NCBI GenBank assembly: GCA_020555605.1
Contig: JAJCJC010000001.1
Span: forward strand, 310,001-374,000
DNA: 64,000 nucleotides
Direction: 5' to 3'
Source of the DNA: a bacterium 210917-SL.2.15
Lineage (GTDB): Bacteria; Bacillota; Clostridia; Oscillospirales; Oscillospiraceae
A program made the translations under genes and the position numbers. Shown here one piece after another: positions 26,088 through 34,789 of the stretch; the first letter of the stretch is position 1; each line of letters begins with the position of its first letter. The notes beneath the pieces are model-generated. The model saw only the letters and a program-made list of their open reading frames with translations, had not been told where the DNA came from and made no database searches.

Positions 26088-26184
26088 ACAGGTCCTTTCC
26101 TACAGCCGCACAGCGCGGCAACTTAAAGTTGATATAAATTTGATTATATCGTTCTGCTTTGTCTTTGTCAATTTTTTCCCAGAC

Positions 26185-26221
26185 TGCCAAAAAACATGCC
26201 CGGCGCAGTGCGCCGGGCATG
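26185..26221 (-). terminator. Terminator after the LTA-synthase-like gene
   Basis: 12-bp stem CATGCCCGGCGC and its complement with a 3-nt loop. On the minus strand it is followed by TTTTTT. Confidence 0.85.
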
Positions 26222-26234
26222 CGGTCCGCTTCTC

Positions 26235-28373
26235 TCACGTCCGCTCCGGCAGGAGGAACAGGCTGTTCACGCGGTTTTGTTTATCCAGCAGATTATTATA
26301 CTGCACCTTACGGTAATTTTCCACCAGCTCAACATAGGGCGAACTTTCATCATCGATGCGATACCAGTTGCCTTCGGTATCCATATACCCCAGCGTGGTG
26401 ATCACAGGCAGGGTTTTGTGCAGTTCGGCCAGATACTGCTGATAGGCTGTCATGGGCAATTCCGCCGTTTCCAGCAGGAGTGTGGACAGATAGTTCAAAC
26501 TGATATCCTCCACGGTCTTCTCCTCTATGTCGTAATTGGCCCAGATCAGGAAAGGCGTGACATACATCTTCTGCTCTTCCTCCAACGTCAGTTCGCTGGT
26601 GGGCTTGCCGAACAGTTCTTCATAAAACGCCGACTCCACCGACGGCTGGTGATCGCCGAAGACGCAGATGATCGTAGGCTCGTCCACCTGGCTGTAATAT
26701 TCGATCAGTTCCTGCAGAGCCGTATCCGACTTTTTGATCAGGGAAAGATACTGGTCCACCTTGGGATACTTACCCTCCATGGCGCCGGTCAGGTAAATCT
26801 CCTGATCAAAATTGCTGTAAGTATACTGATAGCCCGAATGGTTTTGCATAGTCACATTAAACATAAAAAACGGCTTTTCCGGCGTATTGCTCCGTTCCTG
26901 CTCATACATGCTGATCAGGCTGTGGTAATCAAATTCATCGCTGACATAGCGGCGCAGGAAAACGTTTTCATCCGGAAATTTTTCCCGAACCGCCTTGTAA
27001 TATTTGCTGAAGTTTTTGTCGGCCTGATACTCCGCCACCAGATCCTCGCCCAGCAAGGTACTGATATCCGCATACCGGTCAAAGCCCAGATAAGGGTAAA
27101 CCACATCGCGGCTCCAGTTATTTCCATAATAGGGATGAAATGCCGTCTTATCATAGCCCAGCGCGCCCAGCGACGAAACCAGCGAAGGCTGGGGCCCTTT
27201 GACATAGGATTCGTAGGCGCAGGCGCCCACCGGCAGGAAAGCAATGGAGTCGCCGGTCAAAAATTCAAATTCCGAGTTGGCCGTGCCCGCGCCGTACACC
27301 GGCACATGGACATAACCTTTCACAGTGTTCTCCGTCAGCGAGCGCCAATAAGGCATGTAATCCTCGTTCGTTTCAAACTCGCCCACCACGCTCAAATCGG
27401 AAAAAGTCTCATTCATAATGCAGATGATGTTGGGCATCTGTTCGATTTCCTCGCCCACCTGCACTTCGCCTATGGCATCCACCGCGGGCAGCATCTCTTC
27501 GACAATGCTGCTGGCCTCTTCGGCACTGTAGTCCTTCGGCTCCTGCACAGAGAGATATTTCGTATTAATCCAGAAATGGAACAGTGAACCGTGATTGGTA
27601 TAGCCCCGCGTCTGATTGAAAAAGTCCGGCTTCATGCCGTGGTCGGCAAACCAGTCCGTATTGTACAAAAGGCCGCAGAAAACCAGCGCTGCCGCTGCGC
27701 CGCCGATGCGCACACTGCGAACCAGGATCTTCGCCGGGTTCTCCATGCGCATTTTGTGTGCCACCACCAGCAGCAGCACAAACAGCGCCGTGGCCAGCAC
27801 CACTTGGTTGTCCGGCTTGATGGCGTAACCGCCGGCAACACTCATGCCCGTTTTGGCGCTGGCAATGTCCGAAGGTACAAAAACGGTGCCGCGAAATTCC
27901 AATACAAAATGGTTCACCATGCCAAATATGTAGCACAGAATATTCGCCAAGGTAACCGGGGTATGGATATTTCCGGTGATGGCAAAAAACACCAGATAGA
28001 TCACCAGCATGAACACATAATTTTCCGCAAAGACTGCCGGCGTCCAGTTGTAAATGAATGTGCCGTGCAGAAATTCCATCATGGTGAGCGTCGCCACGGG
28101 CAGCAGCAAAAAAAGCACAATCATGGCCCTGCGCTGCCGGGCAGGGCCATGATCCCCGGTCCACTGGACCGAAATCAGCTCCGCCGCGCCGGCGCCCAAG
28201 GCGCACAGGGCACTCCACAGCAGCTGCCATTTTCCAAGCACCACCTCGGGTTTGAAAAATTCTGCCAGCTCCACGGCGATAAATACGGCCAGCGCACCTG
28301 TGATGATCGCCGCTGCAATCTTGGAACGCCCTGTAATCTGAAATTCAATGCCCGTCTTTTTCCACATGGACAT
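26235..28373 (-). CDS. LTA synthase-like sulfatase-family membrane protein
   Basis: 712 residues from ATG 28373, which has AAGGAG 9 bp upstream; the open frame continues upstream without a start signal. Five membrane segments lie in about residues 20-250, then an extracytoplasmic alkaline-phosphatase/sulfatase domain. The nucleophile Thr is expected in NIICIMNETFSDL, and the metal and ligand residues in VPVYGAGTANSEFEFLTG and CVFGDHQPS. This is the layout of lipoteichoic acid synthase LtaS, which polymerises glycerol phosphate from phosphatidylglycerol. Paralogues with other phospho-transfer roles exist, so the substrate is not certain. Monocistronic. Confidence 0.88.
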   Translation of the reverse strand: MSMWKKTGIEFQITGRSKIAAAIITGALAVFIAVELAEFFKPEVVLGKWQLLWSALCALGAGAAELISVQWTGDHGPARQRRAMIVLFLLLPVATLTMMEFLHGTFIYNWTPAVFAENYVFMLVIYLVFFAITGNIHTPVTLANILCYIFGMVNHFVLEFRGTVFVPSDIASAKTGMSVAGGYAIKPDNQVVLATALFVLLLVVAHKMRMENPAKILVRSVRIGGAAAALVFCGLLYNTDWFADHGMKPDFFNQTRGYTNHGSLFHFWINTKYLSVQEPKDYSAEEASSIVEEMLPAVDAIGEVQVGEEIEQMPNIICIMNETFSDLSVVGEFETNEDYMPYWRSLTENTVKGYVHVPVYGAGTANSEFEFLTGDSIAFLPVGACAYESYVKGPQPSLVSSLGALGYDKTAFHPYYGNNWSRDVVYPYLGFDRYADISTLLGEDLVAEYQADKNFSKYYKAVREKFPDENVFLRRYVSDEFDYHSLISMYEQERSNTPEKPFFMFNVTMQNHSGYQYTYSNFDQEIYLTGAMEGKYPKVDQYLSLIKKSDTALQELIEYYSQVDEPTIICVFGDHQPSVESAFYEELFGKPTSELTLEEEQKMYVTPFLIWANYDIEEKTVEDISLNYLSTLLLETAELPMTAYQQYLAELHKTLPVITTLGYMDTEGNWYRIDDESSPYVELVENYRKVQYNNLLDKQNRVNSLFLLPERT

Positions 28374-28802
28374 CTTTGCATACTCCTTCGTGTTTCCCCC
28401 GCCGGATCGTTTCGCGTGCGGAAATGTAGATTGCTTGAAAGCATACCACACACCGCGCGAAAAACAAAGCGGTAAATCCTTTAAGATTCCCTTAATTCTG
28501 ACAAACCTCGACAAAAACGGCTCACTAAGCCTTTAGTATAACATGTTTACAGAAAAGCGCTATGTTCATAACGTCAAATTTACATAATATTTACATCTTT
28601 TTTGATACAAAACGACAGATTGTCCCAGTAGCGCAAAGGCTCCTGTGTCACTGTATGCGTTGCCTCGCGCCGGTATGCCTCCTGCTTCCAATGGCCCCCC
28701 TTGCATGAGCGCCGCGTCTGCGCTATAATGCAGAAAAGCGCGAAACGCGGCGCACAGCGCCGCAAACGCGGAAAAATGGGAAAGAAAAGGAGATCGAACA
28801 CC
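28374..28802. other. Intergenic region between the LTA-synthase-like gene and the TSCPD gene
   Basis: 430 bp between divergent genes. It is AT-rich around 28530-28620, as expected for promoters, and holds the TSCPD-gene promoter at 28701-28729. A TATACT-like -10 on the minus strand near 28536-28541 may serve the leftward gene. No open reading frame or structured RNA was recognised. Confidence 0.5.
28701..28729 (+). promoter_or_regulatory. Sigma-A promoter of the TSCPD gene
   Basis: TTGCAT (28701-28706), 17-bp spacer, perfect TATAAT (28724-28729). It gives a leader of about 70 nt. Confidence 0.75.
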
Positions 28803-29057
28803 ATGACCTATACTTATACCCCTCACGGCGTCTGCTCCCGGCAGATGACGGTGGAAATCGAAAACGGCGCCATTAAGCATGTGGATATTCTGGGCGGCTG
28901 TAACGGCAACCTGAAAGGCATCGCCAGCCTGGTGCAGGGCATGCGGGTGGAAGATGCCATTGAACGCATGAAAGGGATTCGCTGCGGCATGCGTCCCACT
29001 TCCTGCCCTGACCAGCTCGCCACCGCGCTGCAGGAAGCGCTGGAGCAAGCTGTTTGA
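28803..29057 (+). CDS. TSCPD domain protein
   Basis: 84-residue single-domain protein of the TSCPD family (conserved PTSCPDQLATAL at the C-terminus, PHGVCSRQMTVEIENGAI at the N-terminus). The same fold occurs at the C-terminus of B12-dependent ribonucleotide reductases, but stand-alone versions like this one, found in many Clostridia, have no established function. The conserved Cys residues (GVCS, GGCNG, RCGM, SCPD) suggest metal or thiol chemistry. AAAAGGAG precedes the ATG. Own promoter and terminator. Confidence 0.88.
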   Translation: MTYTYTPHGVCSRQMTVEIENGAIKHVDILGGCNGNLKGIASLVQGMRVEDAIERMKGIRCGMRPTSCPDQLATALQEALEQAV

Positions 29058-29070
29058 GAATCGCTCGTTC

Positions 29071-29119
29071 CGCTCCAAAAGGGCGCCGGCTGCGCTGCAG
29101 CCGGCGCCCTTTTGGAGCG
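29071..29119 (+). terminator. Terminator after the TSCPD gene
   Basis: Perfect 23-bp inverted repeat with a 3-nt loop, followed by CTTTTCACCTTTT. Unusually long stem for an intrinsic terminator. Confidence 0.8.
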
Positions 29120-29211
29120 CTTTTCACCTTTTCGCCCCCGGCGCATAAGATGGGATGGAAGCGGGATGCAGTAATCCCAATCCCGCTCAAGAGCAGAAAG
29201 CGAGGACTTTT

Positions 29212-29652
29212 ATGGCTTATACGGACCGTGAACTCCTAGCGCGCCTGGTGCAGTGCGAGGCGGGCGGCGAGGGCGAAAACGGCATGAGAGCCGTGGCGAG
29301 CGTGGTCATGAACCGTGTCAACGCCGTCGGTGGAGAATATGCGCGGATCGGCAGAGGGAACCTGCGCAACATCATTTTCCAGCCGGGCCAGTTTGTATGC
29401 GCTTCGGAAACGGAGGGCGGGGCTTACAATCCCCAGAACATTTACAATATGAACCCCACTTCCGAACACTACGCTATCGCGGACTGGGCCTTGGCCGGCA
29501 ACCGTCTGCCCGACCTGGGGCAGGCTCTTTGGTTTTACAATCCTTTCAGCCCCACCTGCCGTGGCCAGTTTCCCTCGAATGTCGGGTACTTACAGATACG
29601 CATCGGCGACCACTGCTTTTACAACCCCACCGACGCGTACTATCAAACTTAA
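29212..29652 (+). CDS. cwlJ: Spore cortex-lytic cell wall hydrolase CwlJ
   Basis: 146-residue protein of the SleB/CwlJ hydrolase family without a signal peptide or binding domain, as in CwlJ. CwlJ is a coat-located lytic enzyme that degrades spore cortex during calcium-dipicolinate-triggered germination. The family Glu lies in VQCEAGGEGENGMRAVASVVMNRV near residue 15, followed by IIFQPGQFVC and ALWFYNP. GCGAGGA precedes the ATG. The following gene is gerQ, needed for CwlJ localisation in Bacillus, which strengthens the call. Confidence 0.92.
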   Translation: MAYTDRELLARLVQCEAGGEGENGMRAVASVVMNRVNAVGGEYARIGRGNLRNIIFQPGQFVCASETEGGAYNPQNIYNMNPTSEHYAIADWALAGNRLPDLGQALWFYNPFSPTCRGQFPSNVGYLQIRIGDHCFYNPTDAYYQT

Positions 29653-29673
29653 TGATTGGAGCTGATCGACAGC

Positions 29674-30246
29674 ATGAACGGAACACAGAACGACAGGTAT
29701 CTTATGCAGGATCCCTATGTGCAGGGCGCGAATGATCCCTTGGCCGCAACGCCGGGTACGATGACAACCGCCAACACGACTCAGGACAATATGATGACCA
29801 CCCCTGCCGCCCAAGGCAGTATGAACGCCGCAGCGACTGCTCAGAACGGCATTGCTATGCAGAGCGGTGCGGCCGCAAACACCGGTACTTCCACCCAGGG
29901 TCCCTCCGGCGCCAACCATCTCAATATGCGCCACGGGCTGAGCAGCGACGTGATTGGCAGCCCGATCTCCGTGGAAGAGGCTTTTCAGGGTTCCATGCGC
30001 GGCTTGCTCAGCCGGGAGATCGGCGCCTACATCGCCGCCACCTTCCTGATGGGCAACGGTGAACTGGTGCGCTGGGAAGGGCGCCTGTACGAAGTGGGCA
30101 ACAACTACATCGTCATTTATCAGCAGGAGGTCGGCCGCTATGTGCTGGGCGATATCAACAGCCTGCGCTTTGTGGAATTCAGCGAATCGGGCAACCGCTT
30201 TGCTCTGATGAGCCGCCCCTGCACCAACAACCCCACTGCCTGGTAA
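29674..30246 (+). CDS. gerQ: Spore coat protein GerQ
   Basis: 190 residues. The N-terminal half (1-90) is low-complexity and rich in Thr, Ala, Asn, Gln and Met, typical of coat proteins that are crosslinked. The C-terminal domain (about 95-180; LLSREIGAYIAATFLMGNGELVRWEG, VIYQQEVGRYVLGDINSLRFVEF) matches the GerQ family. In Bacillus GerQ is a transglutaminase substrate that holds CwlJ in the coat. ATG 29674 is favoured because GGAG lies upstream; a TTG at 29656 is in frame but lacks a site. It lies 21 bp after cwlJ, in one operon. Confidence 0.88.
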   Translation: MNGTQNDRYLMQDPYVQGANDPLAATPGTMTTANTTQDNMMTTPAAQGSMNAAATAQNGIAMQSGAAANTGTSTQGPSGANHLNMRHGLSSDVIGSPISVEEAFQGSMRGLLSREIGAYIAATFLMGNGELVRWEGRLYEVGNNYIVIYQQEVGRYVLGDINSLRFVEFSESGNRFALMSRPCTNNPTAW

Positions 30247-30252
30247 ACAGGC

Positions 30253-30296
30253 GGCCGCCGCAGACAAGGCACAGTCTGCGGCGGCCTTCTGTTTTT
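30253..30296 (+). terminator. cwlJ-gerQ terminator
   Basis: Perfect 13-bp stem GGCCGCCGCAGAC and its complement with an 8-nt loop, followed by TTCTGTTTTT. Confidence 0.9.
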
Positions 30297-30480
30297 ATGG
30301 CCGCTCTGCGCCATCCGCCGGGTGCCGGCTCCGCTGCCACTGCCGCAGCGCTGGGCTCAGATTGACCAGGGAGACCAGCAGGATCGCGGCGTTATTCCCT
30401 GACCGGGTTTTCCGGACGCAGCCCACCCCTTCCCATTGCCCCACCCTGCTCCGAAAGGCTCGGGCAACTTGCGCGCAAAA
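30297..30480. other. Intergenic stretch with a possible gene remnant
   Basis: No complete gene. On the minus strand a short open stretch ending at the TAA 30297-30295 reads NNAAILLVSLVNLSPALRQW, which looks like a protein C-terminus, but it has no start or ribosome binding site and no family was recognised. It could be a decayed gene end or chance. Confidence 0.3.
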
Positions 30481-30485
30481 TAAAA

Positions 30486-30660
30486 AGGGCCGCGCCCACA
30501 GGCGCAGCCTTCAAACATGCCCTTTCCGGAGACATGGAATTTTTGGTCCCTCCGCCATAAGCACTGCACAGCCATTCGGCCGCGGCGGAGGGTGTTGTTT
30601 CATAAAAAGAGAGATAGGAGAAAAAAGTGATGTTCTTGTTCTTTTGGTCTTTCTCAAGTG
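30486..30660 (-). ncRNA. Candidate structured RNA of unknown class
   Basis: The minus strand holds three successive hairpins. The first has a 9-bp stem CCCTCCGCC/GGCGGAGGG (30597-30549) with a loop of about 31 nt. A small hairpin around CATGTC...GGCATG (30536-30518) follows. Last is a GC-rich terminator GGCTGCGCC/GGCGCGGCC (30512-30491) followed by CTTTTTATTTT. There is no credible coding frame. A weak promoter (TTACCT, 17 bp, TTATAG) lies upstream near 30690-30664. It is not recognisable by eye as 6S, SRP, RNase P, tmRNA or a common riboswitch. Confidence 0.4.
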
Positions 30661-30745
30661 CATCTATAACATACCACAGCGCTGCCAGGTAATGGTGACC
30701 AATTTGTATTTCTTTTTTGAATAAATTGTGAATGCTTCTTTTCGC

Positions 30746-30788
30746 CAAAAAACGCCGGCGCGCCTCCCTGGCGATGGAGACGCGCCGG
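30746..30788 (-). terminator. Terminator of the folate ECF gene
   Basis: 13-bp stem with one mismatch (30754-30766 with 30776-30788). On the minus strand it is followed by CGTTTTTT. Confidence 0.85.
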
Positions 30789-30811
30789 CAGATCCGACAA
30801 AGCTGTTCTTT

Positions 30812-31336
30812 TCAGGCCGTCGTGCCGGCCAGCGCCGTCACCAGCCGCCTGGAGCCGATCAGCCGCAGTACGATTATCTGAATCGGCAGCATCAGCAACA
30901 CCTGCGGCACACGAGTGATCATCAGCTCCAAAAAGGGCGTGGAATACAGCAGGGAAAGGAACCATGTGTCCAGCAACAGGCTGACGCCCAGCTGGAACGT
31001 TACGACCGCCGCAATGATCGCGCCCAGCTGATCACTGCGCCCTTTGAGGAAAAAGCCGAACAGAAAGCCGTTCAGGCAGGCGCTCAGCGTCAGCGGCGGA
31101 TACCAGCCGTACGGACCGAGAAAGCAGTTGATTAGATCGCCCAATCCCGCGCATGCCGTGCCCCATTTGGCGCCGTAGAGCATGCCGCACAGGGCAATGG
31201 GTACGAAGGAAAACCCGATTTTGAAATACTGTGTATGGATGCCGAGATAATTCATCAGCAGCACGTCCATGGCGGCCAGAACCGCCACGCGGAGCAGGAT
31301 CTGCAGATGCAGGGATGATGCTTTTTTGGATTGCAT
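30812..31336 (-). CDS. folT: ECF transporter S component, folate type
   Basis: 174-residue membrane protein with six hydrophobic segments, typical of substrate-binding S components of energy-coupling factor transporters. The pattern (SFVPIALCGMLYGAKWGTACAGLGDLINCFLGPYGWYPPLTLSACLNGFLFG) matches the FolT family. A tetrahydrofolate riboswitch directly upstream and folC before that give independent support for folate. The general ECF ATPases and T component are not in the window, so it probably uses a shared module. Confidence 0.9.
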   Translation of the reverse strand: MQSKKASSLHLQILLRVAVLAAMDVLLMNYLGIHTQYFKIGFSFVPIALCGMLYGAKWGTACAGLGDLINCFLGPYGWYPPLTLSACLNGFLFGFFLKGRSDQLGAIIAAVVTFQLGVSLLLDTWFLSLLYSTPFLELMITRVPQVLLMLPIQIIVLRLIGSRRLVTALAGTTA

Positions 31337-31343
31337 GTTCGTT

Positions 31344-31379
31344 ACCTCCTTCTTTGCATAACGTTGTCAAAAAGGAGGT
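31344..31379 (-). promoter_or_regulatory. Shine-Dalgarno sequester hairpin of folT
   Basis: The folT ribosome binding site AAGAAGGAGGT (31354-31344 on the minus strand) can pair with ACCTCCTTTTT (31379-31369) located just after the riboswitch. This gives a translational switch rather than a terminator. Confidence 0.65.
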
Positions 31380-31419
31380 GCCGGAGCATGTATCCCACGT
31401 CTGGCTTTTTCCCCTTTCT

Positions 31420-31521
31420 AACAGCGGAATGCGGAACAGACACCGCTGGGCCTCCGGCCCACTCGTCCGGTCGGCAACTTCCCGTCCGACCAGCACTTAA
31501 CGCGTCTGTTCCTACTCTGTT
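31420..31521 (-). ncRNA. THF (tetrahydrofolate) riboswitch
   Basis: The minus strand carries the conserved THF aptamer elements in order: GAGTAG at the 5' side, GCGTTAAGTG, GGGAAGTTGCC with the matching GGTCGG/CCGACC helix, GACGAGTGG, CGGTGTC and a closing TTCCGC. The outer helix is formed by the ACAG and CTGT ends. It lies between folC and folT, 84 bp before the folT start. Confidence 0.88.
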
Positions 31522-31539
31522 AGTGTTTGTATGAACTTG

Positions 31540-32835
31540 TTAACCCTGCTCCGCCTGCGCAGGCAGGCCGAGCACGGCCGACCGGATCTCCCCGGTCATA
31601 TAAAGCGAGCCGACGGAGCAGACGACATCGTCCCTTCCCGCGCTCCGGAGGGCTTTCGCCACAGCCTCCGCCACGCTTTGGCACACATCGGTCGGTTTAC
31701 CATAAACAGAAAGTTCCCGCGCCAGTGCCGCCGCGCTGAGTGCGCGGGGGCTGTCGGGCGTCACGGTATAAAACCGCCCGCCCAGAGGCGCCAGAACCGC
31801 GAGCATGGATGCATAATCCTTGTCCGCGAGCACTCCCATGATGAAATAAATGTTTTTGCCGGGAAAATATTCCTTCAGTGCCACCGCCACTGCTTCGGCA
31901 CACTGGCGGTTGTGACCGCCGTCGGCCAGGAATATCGGCCCGTCGGCGCGCAGCACTTCGAACCGACCGGGCCATCGGGCCTCGGAAAGGCCTTGGCGCA
32001 CCGCTTCGTCAGAAATCTTCCATCCCCGTCCGCGCAGAACGGAAACGGTTTCCAGCACCACCGCCGCATTTTTCAGCTGGTGCGCACCCAACAGGCACAA
32101 GCGTAAATCCTCCCAGTGCCGATAGGAGAAGCGCTGCCCCTCAATGGAATTTTCCAAAAGCCGCAGCTGGGAAAAATCCGCCTCATGCAGCCCGGCGTTC
32201 CGTTCCCGACATGCGGCACGCACCACTTGAGCTACGCTGTCTTTTTCCGGTTGGTACAGCACTGCTTCGCAGCCCGGCTTGATAATACCCGCTTTTTCAA
32301 AGGCAATCTGCTCCACGGTACCGCCCAGCTCTTTCACATGATCCAATCCGATGTTGCAGATCACTGCGGCTTCAGGAGGACCAATGACATTGGTGGAATC
32401 CAACCGGCCGCCCATGCCTACCTCCAACACCACAATGTCGCAGCGCTGTTGACGGAAATACAAAAACGCAATCGCAGTCATCAACTCAAACTCTGTGGGC
32501 CGGTCCTCCATGGCCTCCGCCGCAAGGCGCACCTGCTCCGTGATCTTCCCAAGCTCCTCGCCGGAAATCATCGCTCCATTGACGCTCATACGCTCGTTGA
32601 ACACCTGCAAAAAAGGAGAAATATACAGCCCCGTACGATATCCGGCGCTTTGAAGCACGGCGGCCAACATAGCAGCAGTGCTCCCCTTGCCGTTGGTACC
32701 GGCAATGTGGACAAAACGCAGCTCCTTCTCGGGGCTGCCCAGCCTTTCCAGCAGCTCCTGTGTCCGCTCCAGGCCCAGCCGGACCCCCTGCCAGGGAATA
32801 TGTTCAATATAAGCAATGGCTTCCTCGCCGGTCAT
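31540..32835 (-). CDS. folC: Folylpolyglutamate synthase / dihydrofolate synthase
   Basis: 431 residues. Adds glutamate to (dihydro)folate with ATP, trapping folate in the cell. The Mur-ligase fold is evident from the P-loop HIAGTNGKGST near residue 40, the metal/ATP region VVLEVGMGGRLDSTNV and the C-terminal domain with ADGGHNRQCA. ATG 32835 with GGAAGG upstream is the start; the longer open frame upstream lacks signals. It stands upstream of the THF riboswitch and folT. Confidence 0.95.
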   Translation of the reverse strand: MTGEEAIAYIEHIPWQGVRLGLERTQELLERLGSPEKELRFVHIAGTNGKGSTAAMLAAVLQSAGYRTGLYISPFLQVFNERMSVNGAMISGEELGKITEQVRLAAEAMEDRPTEFELMTAIAFLYFRQQRCDIVVLEVGMGGRLDSTNVIGPPEAAVICNIGLDHVKELGGTVEQIAFEKAGIIKPGCEAVLYQPEKDSVAQVVRAACRERNAGLHEADFSQLRLLENSIEGQRFSYRHWEDLRLCLLGAHQLKNAAVVLETVSVLRGRGWKISDEAVRQGLSEARWPGRFEVLRADGPIFLADGGHNRQCAEAVAVALKEYFPGKNIYFIMGVLADKDYASMLAVLAPLGGRFYTVTPDSPRALSAAALARELSVYGKPTDVCQSVAEAVAKALRSAGRDDVVCSVGSLYMTGEIRSAVLGLPAQAEQG

Positions 32836-33061
32836 GAAACGACTTCCTTCCGCAAAAAACGATACCGCTATTGTATGCCATCGGCACAGGATATGCAAGA
32901 GGGATGTTGCACGAAAAACAAAGATGTGGATAAACTTTTTTCGAATTCTGTGTAGGATGCGGCTTGTATTTTTTTCGGTTTCTGGCTATAATGCTGATAT
33001 TGTCAAAGGGGTTCCATTTTTGTGCTATTTTTTGCTACCAGAAGAAAGACAGGTATATGAT

Positions 33062-33757
33062 ATGAATGAGCTGACCAATAACGAAGGCAAAAACGAGATC
33101 ATCGAGGTCGACGGCGTTCCGTACCGCCGCCATCCTATCCGCACCCATGTGGTGACCGATCAGGACAAGATCAACGAGGTCTGCGCTACGTACGCTGCTC
33201 CTTCCATGGTGGAAGGCGACGTGCTGTTCATCTCCGAAAAATGCGTGGCCTGCACGCAAAAACGCGCCATTTACATGAAGGATATCCATCCCCGCCGCCT
33301 GGCTGTGCTGCTGAGCCGCTTTGTCACCAAAACCCCCCACGGCATCGGCTTGGGTATTCCGGAAACCATGGAAATGGCCCTGCGGGAGTGTGGTACAATC
33401 CGCATTCTGTTCGCCGCCTTTATCGGCGCCATCGGTAAGCTCTTTCACAAACACGGCTGGTTTTACATCATCGCCGGTCCCAAGGCTTCTTCCATCGACG
33501 GTCCCTGTCCCAACACCATTCCGCCCTACAACGAATGCGTTGTCCTCGGCCCCCTGAACCCGGACGAGACGGCCGCTGATATCGCCAAACACATTGGCCA
33601 TCCTGTCATTATTGTAGATATTAATGATCTGGGCGGAAATATTTTAGGCGTTTCGGATCTTTCCATGGATCGCGATCTCTATGCCCGCATCCTGAAGGAC
33701 AACCCTCTGGGCCAATCCCGGGAATCCACACCTATGGGCATTATCCGGAAAGCATAA
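33062..33757 (+). CDS. CofE-like ligase (F420-0 gamma-glutamyl ligase family)
   Basis: 231-residue protein of the CofE family. Conserved segments are DVLFISEKCVACTQKRAI near residue 55 (the CofE ISEKVVA-type motif) and IAGPKASSIDGPCPNTIPPYNECVVLGP. Family members bind GTP and add glutamate to F420-0. This window shows no other F420 genes, and many Clostridia carry stand-alone homologues whose substrate is not known. The start at ATG 33062 has a weak AGAAGAAAGACAGG upstream. Its own terminator follows. Confidence 0.82.
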   Translation: MNELTNNEGKNEIIEVDGVPYRRHPIRTHVVTDQDKINEVCATYAAPSMVEGDVLFISEKCVACTQKRAIYMKDIHPRRLAVLLSRFVTKTPHGIGLGIPETMEMALRECGTIRILFAAFIGAIGKLFHKHGWFYIIAGPKASSIDGPCPNTIPPYNECVVLGPLNPDETAADIAKHIGHPVIIVDINDLGGNILGVSDLSMDRDLYARILKDNPLGQSRESTPMGIIRKA

Positions 33758-33801
33758 CGGCGAAAGCGGCGTTTTTTCATATGCCGCAGTGGTTGAATAG
33801 G

Positions 33802-33838
33802 AAAGACGTGTCCTCTTTTCAGAGGACACGTCTTTTTT
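33802..33838 (+). terminator. Terminator after the CofE-like gene
   Basis: Perfect 15-bp stem AAAGACGTGTCCTCT and its complement with a 4-nt loop, then TTTTTT. Confidence 0.9.
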
Positions 33839-33915
33839 CGCGCCGCCGTCAGGCAGAATTCGGGCGGCGCATGCCCTGGCGGGGTGGACGGCAGAATTCC
33901 ACCCGCCGCATTCCC

Positions 33916-34683
33916 TCAGGCGTGCTGTTTCTGCAGCACCAGACGGTCGGCAATCATGGCGATAAATTCGCTGTTGGTGGGTTTTCCCTTAGTGTTGGAA
34001 ACCGTATAGCCGAAGAACTTCTGCAGCGTTTCCAGGTCGCCGCGATCCCAGGCCACTTCGATGGCGTGGCGAATGGCGCGCTCCACACGCGAAGGCGTGG
34101 TGTTGTAACGGCGGGCCACCTCGGGATACAGCACCTTGGTCACCGCATTGATGACTTCCATATCCTCCACGGCGATCAGGATCGCCTCGCGCAGATACTG
34201 GTATCCTTTGATATGAGCCGGCACGCCGATTTCATGAATGATCGAGGTGATCTGGCTGCTCAGTTCCGCACCTTCATCGACCGCGCCCCGCCCAGCCGCA
34301 CTGCCCGTCGGCATCACCGCCTGACGCATTCGCTCCAGCAAAGATTCTGTCCGGCAGGGCTTCGTCATATAGTAATAAACGCCGTGTTCCATGGCTGCGG
34401 CAATAATCCGTTCGCTCATAAATTGCGAAAGCACGATCACCTCCGGCCGCTTTTCCTTCATGGCGGAAAGCTGGTCCAACAGCCCAAGGCCGTCCAACCC
34501 CGGCAGAATCATATCCATCACTACAAGATCCGGCTGCTTTTCCGCCATCAGGCGGGCCGCTTCCGCGCCGTCGCCTACAGAAGCGACAACTTCAAATTCC
34601 TCTGTTCCTGCCAAGGCCGCCATCAGCAGACTCCGGAACTCTTCACTGGCATCCACCAGCAGTACTGTCCATTTCGATTCCAT
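33916..34683 (-). CDS. spo0A: Sporulation master regulator Spo0A
   Basis: 255 residues. The receiver domain has D11 and phospho-acceptor D57 in VVMDMILPG, and the conserved Lys in YYYMTKPC. The C-terminal effector domain has the Spo0A recognition helix region [19 protein letters not shown] and ends [16 protein letters not shown]. It controls entry into sporulation by binding TGTCGAA-type boxes. It lies downstream of spoIVB, as in most endospore formers, but has its own promoter. Confidence 0.97.
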   Translation of the reverse strand: MESKWTVLLVDASEEFRSLLMAALAGTEEFEVVASVGDGAEAARLMAEKQPDLVVMDMILPGLDGLGLLDQLSAMKEKRPEVIVLSQFMSERIIAAAMEHGVYYYMTKPCRTESLLERMRQAVMPTGSAAGRGAVDEGAELSSQITSIIHEIGVPAHIKGYQYLREAILIAVEDMEVINAVTKVLYPEVARRYNTTPSRVERAIRHAIEVAWDRGDLETLQKFFGYTVSNTKGKPTNSEFIAMIADRLVLQKQHA

Positions 34684-34789
34684 TTGTATACCAAACCCTC
34701 TACAAAGAATTTTTGGCTGGTCCGCAGCCCGTCACATTGGCGCTCAGCTGCTGCGCCGCATTGCGAAGCTTCGTTCTTGCTGTGCTAAT

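Noticed and set aside
29071..29119. Perfect 23-bp inverted repeat as a possible mobile element or attachment site
   Set aside because: Its position directly after the TSCPD gene stop and the T-rich tail fit a transcription terminator better; no target duplication was seen.
30392..30748. 118-codon minus-strand frame beginning MAKRSIHNLFKKEIQI
   Set aside because: It runs through two terminator-like hairpins and turns into low-quality sequence. The hairpins are better explained as structured RNA and a terminator.
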